Position numbers and translations under genes: made by a program | Assembly (NCBI GenBank): GCA_900142905.1 | Contig: FSRV01000002.1 | Location: 4,526,001-4,590,000 of the forward strand | DNA from: Burkholderia sp. GAS332 | Lineage (GTDB): Bacteria > Pseudomonadota > Gammaproteobacteria > Burkholderiales > Burkholderiaceae | Direction of reading: 5' to 3' | DNA: 64,000 nt | Notes under the pieces: generated by a model | Databases searched by the model: none | Seen by the model: only the letters and a program-made list of their open reading frames with translations | Told to the model about the DNA's origin: nothing | Shown: one piece after another, positions 61,540 to 64,000 of the stretch | How the letters are laid out: each line of letters begins with the position of its first letter | Position numbering within the stretch: position 1 is the stretch's first letter

Positions 61540-63822
61540 CTAGACGGTGCAGTTGTCAGTAAGCTTCCGACGCAACGTCTTCGCGGCCTGAACCATATTG
61601 CTCAGCGCGGCTTCTGTCTCGGGCCAGCCGCGTGTCTTCAAGCCGCAGTCTGGATTGACCCAAAGCCGTTCAGCCGGCACCACTTCGCAGGCACGTTCAA
61701 GCAACTGCTGCATCGCATCGGCGCTCGGTACGCGCGGCGAATGGGTGTCATACACGCCCGGTCCGATACCGTTCGGATAGGCGAACTCGACAAAACCGTC
61801 GAGCAGTTCCATCGAAGAGCGCGAGGTTTCGATCGTGATGACGTCCGCGTCCAGATCGGCGATCGCCGGCAGAATGTCGTTGAACTCGGAATAGCACATA
61901 TGCGTATGAATCTGCGTCGCGTCGGACACACCGCCCGCAGCAATCCTGAACGCGCGCGTCGCCCATTCCAGATACGCCGGCCAGTCTTCCTGGCGTAATG
62001 GCAAGCCTTCGCGGAAGGCAGGTTCGTCAACCTGGATGATCCGGATGCCGGCTTTTTCAAGGTCGATCACCTCGTCGCGAATCACGAGCGCCAACTGCAG
62101 CGCCGTGGTCGAGCGGGGCTGGTCATCGCGAACAAATGACCATTCGAGCATCGTCACCGGTCCAGTCAACACCCCTTTCACCAGGCGTTCCGTCAGAGAC
62201 TGCGCGTGGCAGGCGGCGTCCACCATCATGGGTTCAGGCCGATAGACGTCACCGTAGATGATCGGCGGTTTGACGCACTGTGAGCCGTAGTTCTGGACCC
62301 AGCCGTTTTCCGTGAACGCGAAGCCCCAGAGCTTATCGGCAAAGAATTCGACCATGTCGTTGCGCTCCACTTCACCATGCACGAGCACATCGAGTCCGAG
62401 TTCCTCCTGCTTGCGAATCACGCTTGCCGTTTCGGCGCGCATCCGTTCGAGGTAATCGAGCGCTCGCATCTCGCCCCGCTTGTACGCCGCGCGAGCTTGC
62501 CGGATGGCGGGTGTTTGCGGAAACGAGCCGATCGTCGTGGTCGGTAACAGCGGGAGTTTCAGTGAGTGCCGCTGCACACGGCTGCGGACCGTGAAGGGGC
62601 TCTTGCGGCTCGCCATCGCATCGGTGATGCTCGCCACTTTTCTTTGAACGAGGACGTTGATGACGGCGCCTGAGGCACGCCGCGCGTCGAGTGCGGCATC
62701 CGCCGCAGCGAGCGCCGGCTCAGCGGCAACCGGGTCGCGGAGCGCGAGCGCGATCGTGCTGAGCTCATCGAGTTTCTCGGTCGCAAAGGCGAGCCATGAC
62801 TTAAGCTCGGCGCCGAGTCTCGTTTCGGAGGCTAGCGTGACGGGCACGTGAAGGAGCGAGCATGACGGTGCGATCCAGAGGCGCTCACCGCGTTCCGCGT
62901 GCAGCGTATCAAGCGAGCCGACAATGTCGCTCAGATCCGCGCGCCAGATGTTGCGGCCGTCGATCACACCCGCCGATAGCACCTTGTCGGCGGGCAGCGC
63001 GGTTCGCCATGCGTCGAGTTGTTGCGGGGCCCTGATCAGATCGATGTGGACACCGTGTACGGGAAGTTTCGATACCCGCGGCGCGTGATCGGCCGCCGTG
63101 TCGAAATAGGTCCCCAGCAAAACCTTGACGCCCGAGACGCCCAACACGTCGTACGCTGCCGAGAATGCCTCGAGCCATTCCCCGTTGAGGTCGAGGCACA
63201 AGGCCGGCTCGTCGAGTTGAACCCATTCGATGCCGCGTTGTTTGAGTGTGTCGAGAATGCGCATATAGCGGATCACCAGCTTCGGCAACAGCGACAGACG
63301 GTCGAAGCCGGGAACAGGACTCTTGGACAGCCACAAATAGGTGATCGGCCCGATCAACACCGGCTTGACCGGCAGATCCAACGCGAGGGCCTCGTCGATT
63401 TCGTCAAAGAACCAGTCGACGCCGCCATTGAAGCTCGTATCGGGTCCCAGTTCCGGCACCAGGTAGTGGTAGTTGGTGTCGAACCACTTGGTCATTTCCA
63501 TGGCCGGCTCGGCTTTGTTGCCCCGCGCGAGCTCGTAGTACTGCGTCAGCGAAAGCCGCGCCGGCTCGAATCCGAACCGCTCCGGCAGCGAGCCAAGCAG
63601 CGCGCTCAGGTTGAGCATCTGATCGTAGTAAGCGAAGTCGCCGACGGCGACGAAATCCAGCTTCGCCGCACGTTGCAATTCCCAGTGCCGGATGCGCAGT
63701 TCTTTCGCGATGCCCTTGAGATAGGCATCGTCGGACTCTCCGCGCCAGAACGATTCCTGTGCGAACTTCAGTTCGCGTTGCGCGCCGATGCGCGGAAAAC
63801 CAGAGATGTGAGTGCGGGCCAT
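61540..63822 (-). CDS. metE: Cobalamin-independent methionine synthase
   Basis: A 760-residue 5-methyltetrahydropteroyltriglutamate--homocysteine methyltransferase, the last step of methionine synthesis without B12. The N-terminal domain begins [27 protein letters not shown]. The C-terminal catalytic domain has the zinc and substrate residues: [72 protein letters not shown] (zinc His and Cys) and [15 protein letters not shown] (zinc Cys). ATG 63822 follows AAGGA; a TTG at 63828 is less likely. It diverges from a LysR gene, as metE does from metR in many proteobacteria. Confidence 0.96.
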   Translation of the reverse strand: MARTHISGFPRIGAQRELKFAQESFWRGESDDAYLKGIAKELRIRHWELQRAAKLDFVAVGDFAYYDQMLNLSALLGSLPERFGFEPARLSLTQYYELARGNKAEPAMEMTKWFDTNYHYLVPELGPDTSFNGGVDWFFDEIDEALALDLPVKPVLIGPITYLWLSKSPVPGFDRLSLLPKLVIRYMRILDTLKQRGIEWVQLDEPALCLDLNGEWLEAFSAAYDVLGVSGVKVLLGTYFDTAADHAPRVSKLPVHGVHIDLIRAPQQLDAWRTALPADKVLSAGVIDGRNIWRADLSDIVGSLDTLHAERGERLWIAPSCSLLHVPVTLASETRLGAELKSWLAFATEKLDELSTIALALRDPVAAEPALAAADAALDARRASGAVINVLVQRKVASITDAMASRKSPFTVRSRVQRHSLKLPLLPTTTIGSFPQTPAIRQARAAYKRGEMRALDYLERMRAETASVIRKQEELGLDVLVHGEVERNDMVEFFADKLWGFAFTENGWVQNYGSQCVKPPIIYGDVYRPEPMMVDAACHAQSLTERLVKGVLTGPVTMLEWSFVRDDQPRSTTALQLALVIRDEVIDLEKAGIRIIQVDEPAFREGLPLRQEDWPAYLEWATRAFRIAAGGVSDATQIHTHMCYSEFNDILPAIADLDADVITIETSRSSMELLDGFVEFAYPNGIGPGVYDTHSPRVPSADAMQQLLERACEVVPAERLWVNPDCGLKTRGWPETEAALSNMVQAAKTLRRKLTDNCTV

Positions 63823-63899
63823 GGACAATCCTTGCTTGAATAGCCCGCAGTGTGAGAGTCACGCTATGATTCAACAAGCGACATGTTTTCATTACCGTA

Positions 63900-63912
63900 T
63901 GAGCCACATTCA
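63900..63912. promoter_or_regulatory. Candidate MetR binding site
   Basis: TGAGCCACATTCA matches the MetR consensus TGAA-N5-TTCA with one mismatch, in the 155-base region between metE (63822) and the divergent LysR-type start (63978). MetR with homocysteine normally activates metE from such sites. Confidence 0.55.
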
Positions 63913-63977
63913 TATCAAAGCCGTTCACCCCGTTTTTCACCCGGCCTTTCAGCCCATTTCTCTGCGCCGGTCCCGCC

Positions 63978-64000
63978 ATGCTTGAACTGCGCCATCTTCG
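63978..64000 (+). CDS. metR: LysR-type regulator, first codons only (probable metR)
   Basis: ATG 63978 opens a frame reading MLELRHL before the window ends, the usual N-terminus of MetR-type LysR regulators (compare E. coli MIEVKHL). Its position, divergent from metE with a MetR-like site between them, supports metR. Only seven codons are visible. Confidence 0.7.

Overview
The window is high-GC proteobacterial DNA whose gene content fits the Burkholderiaceae, most likely Paraburkholderia or a close relative. The pointers are a phosphocholine-specific phospholipase C, the DUF3348-DUF802-OmpA-DUF2894 operon, several GcvA-type LysR regulators, TRAP and TAXI transport genes, a T6SS VgrG/Rhs/PAAR island and a divergent metE-metR pair. 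This placement is inferred from gene families; there is no rRNA or other marker to settle it. I saw no tRNA, rRNA, CRISPR array, intact insertion sequence or origin.

Layout. 1-4.2 kb: the 3' part of a phospholipase C, a small orphan protein with its own terminator, and a class A beta-lactamase translationally coupled to an acyltransferase. 4.3-9.0 kb (minus strand): a tightly packed four-gene operon encoding a MotA/MotB-like (ZorA/ZorB-like) membrane motor with a very long coiled-coil tail. 9.5-12.3 kb: a Tat-exported purple acid phosphatase, a ParB-like protein and an unknown protein. 12.3-22.3 kb: a LysR regulator diverging from a catabolic cluster with a split transketolase, an SDR dehydrogenase, a TRAP importer, a second full-length transketolase and a D-2-hydroxyacid dehydrogenase. 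22.8-26.4 kb: a membrane-anchored unknown protein, a DUF3455 lipoprotein, an unusual TAXI protein and an orphan response regulator.

26.9-36.3 kb holds three DUF1254 paralogues, an MFS importer, an NDP-forming acyl-CoA synthetase and a regulator made of two complete IclR modules in one chain. The same 25-bp sequence lies in both divergent promoter regions of this block, which suggests one regulon. 36.4-41.9 kb: LysR, RidA, a class V aminotransferase, an HtrA-type protease, a PH-domain protein and a small unknown protein. 42.1-49.0 kb: a TPR-glycosyltransferase, an epoxide-hydrolase-like enzyme behind a tiny coupled ORF, AraC and PPC-domain proteins, a methyltransferase, an amidase that has lost its catalytic core, and an APH-family kinase.

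49.1-52.4 kb: a cobalamin riboswitch leading a nickel/cobalt permease and a BtuB-like receptor. 52.7-61.3 kb: a type VI secretion effector island (VgrG, a 1619-residue Rhs protein with an unclassified C-terminal toxin, its probable immunity protein, a SymE-like gene on the opposite strand, and PAAR). 61.5-64 kb: metE and the first codons of a divergent metR. The points most worth following are the shared operator with the tandem IclR protein, the motor operon, the Rhs toxin/immunity/SymE module and the twin-transketolase cluster.
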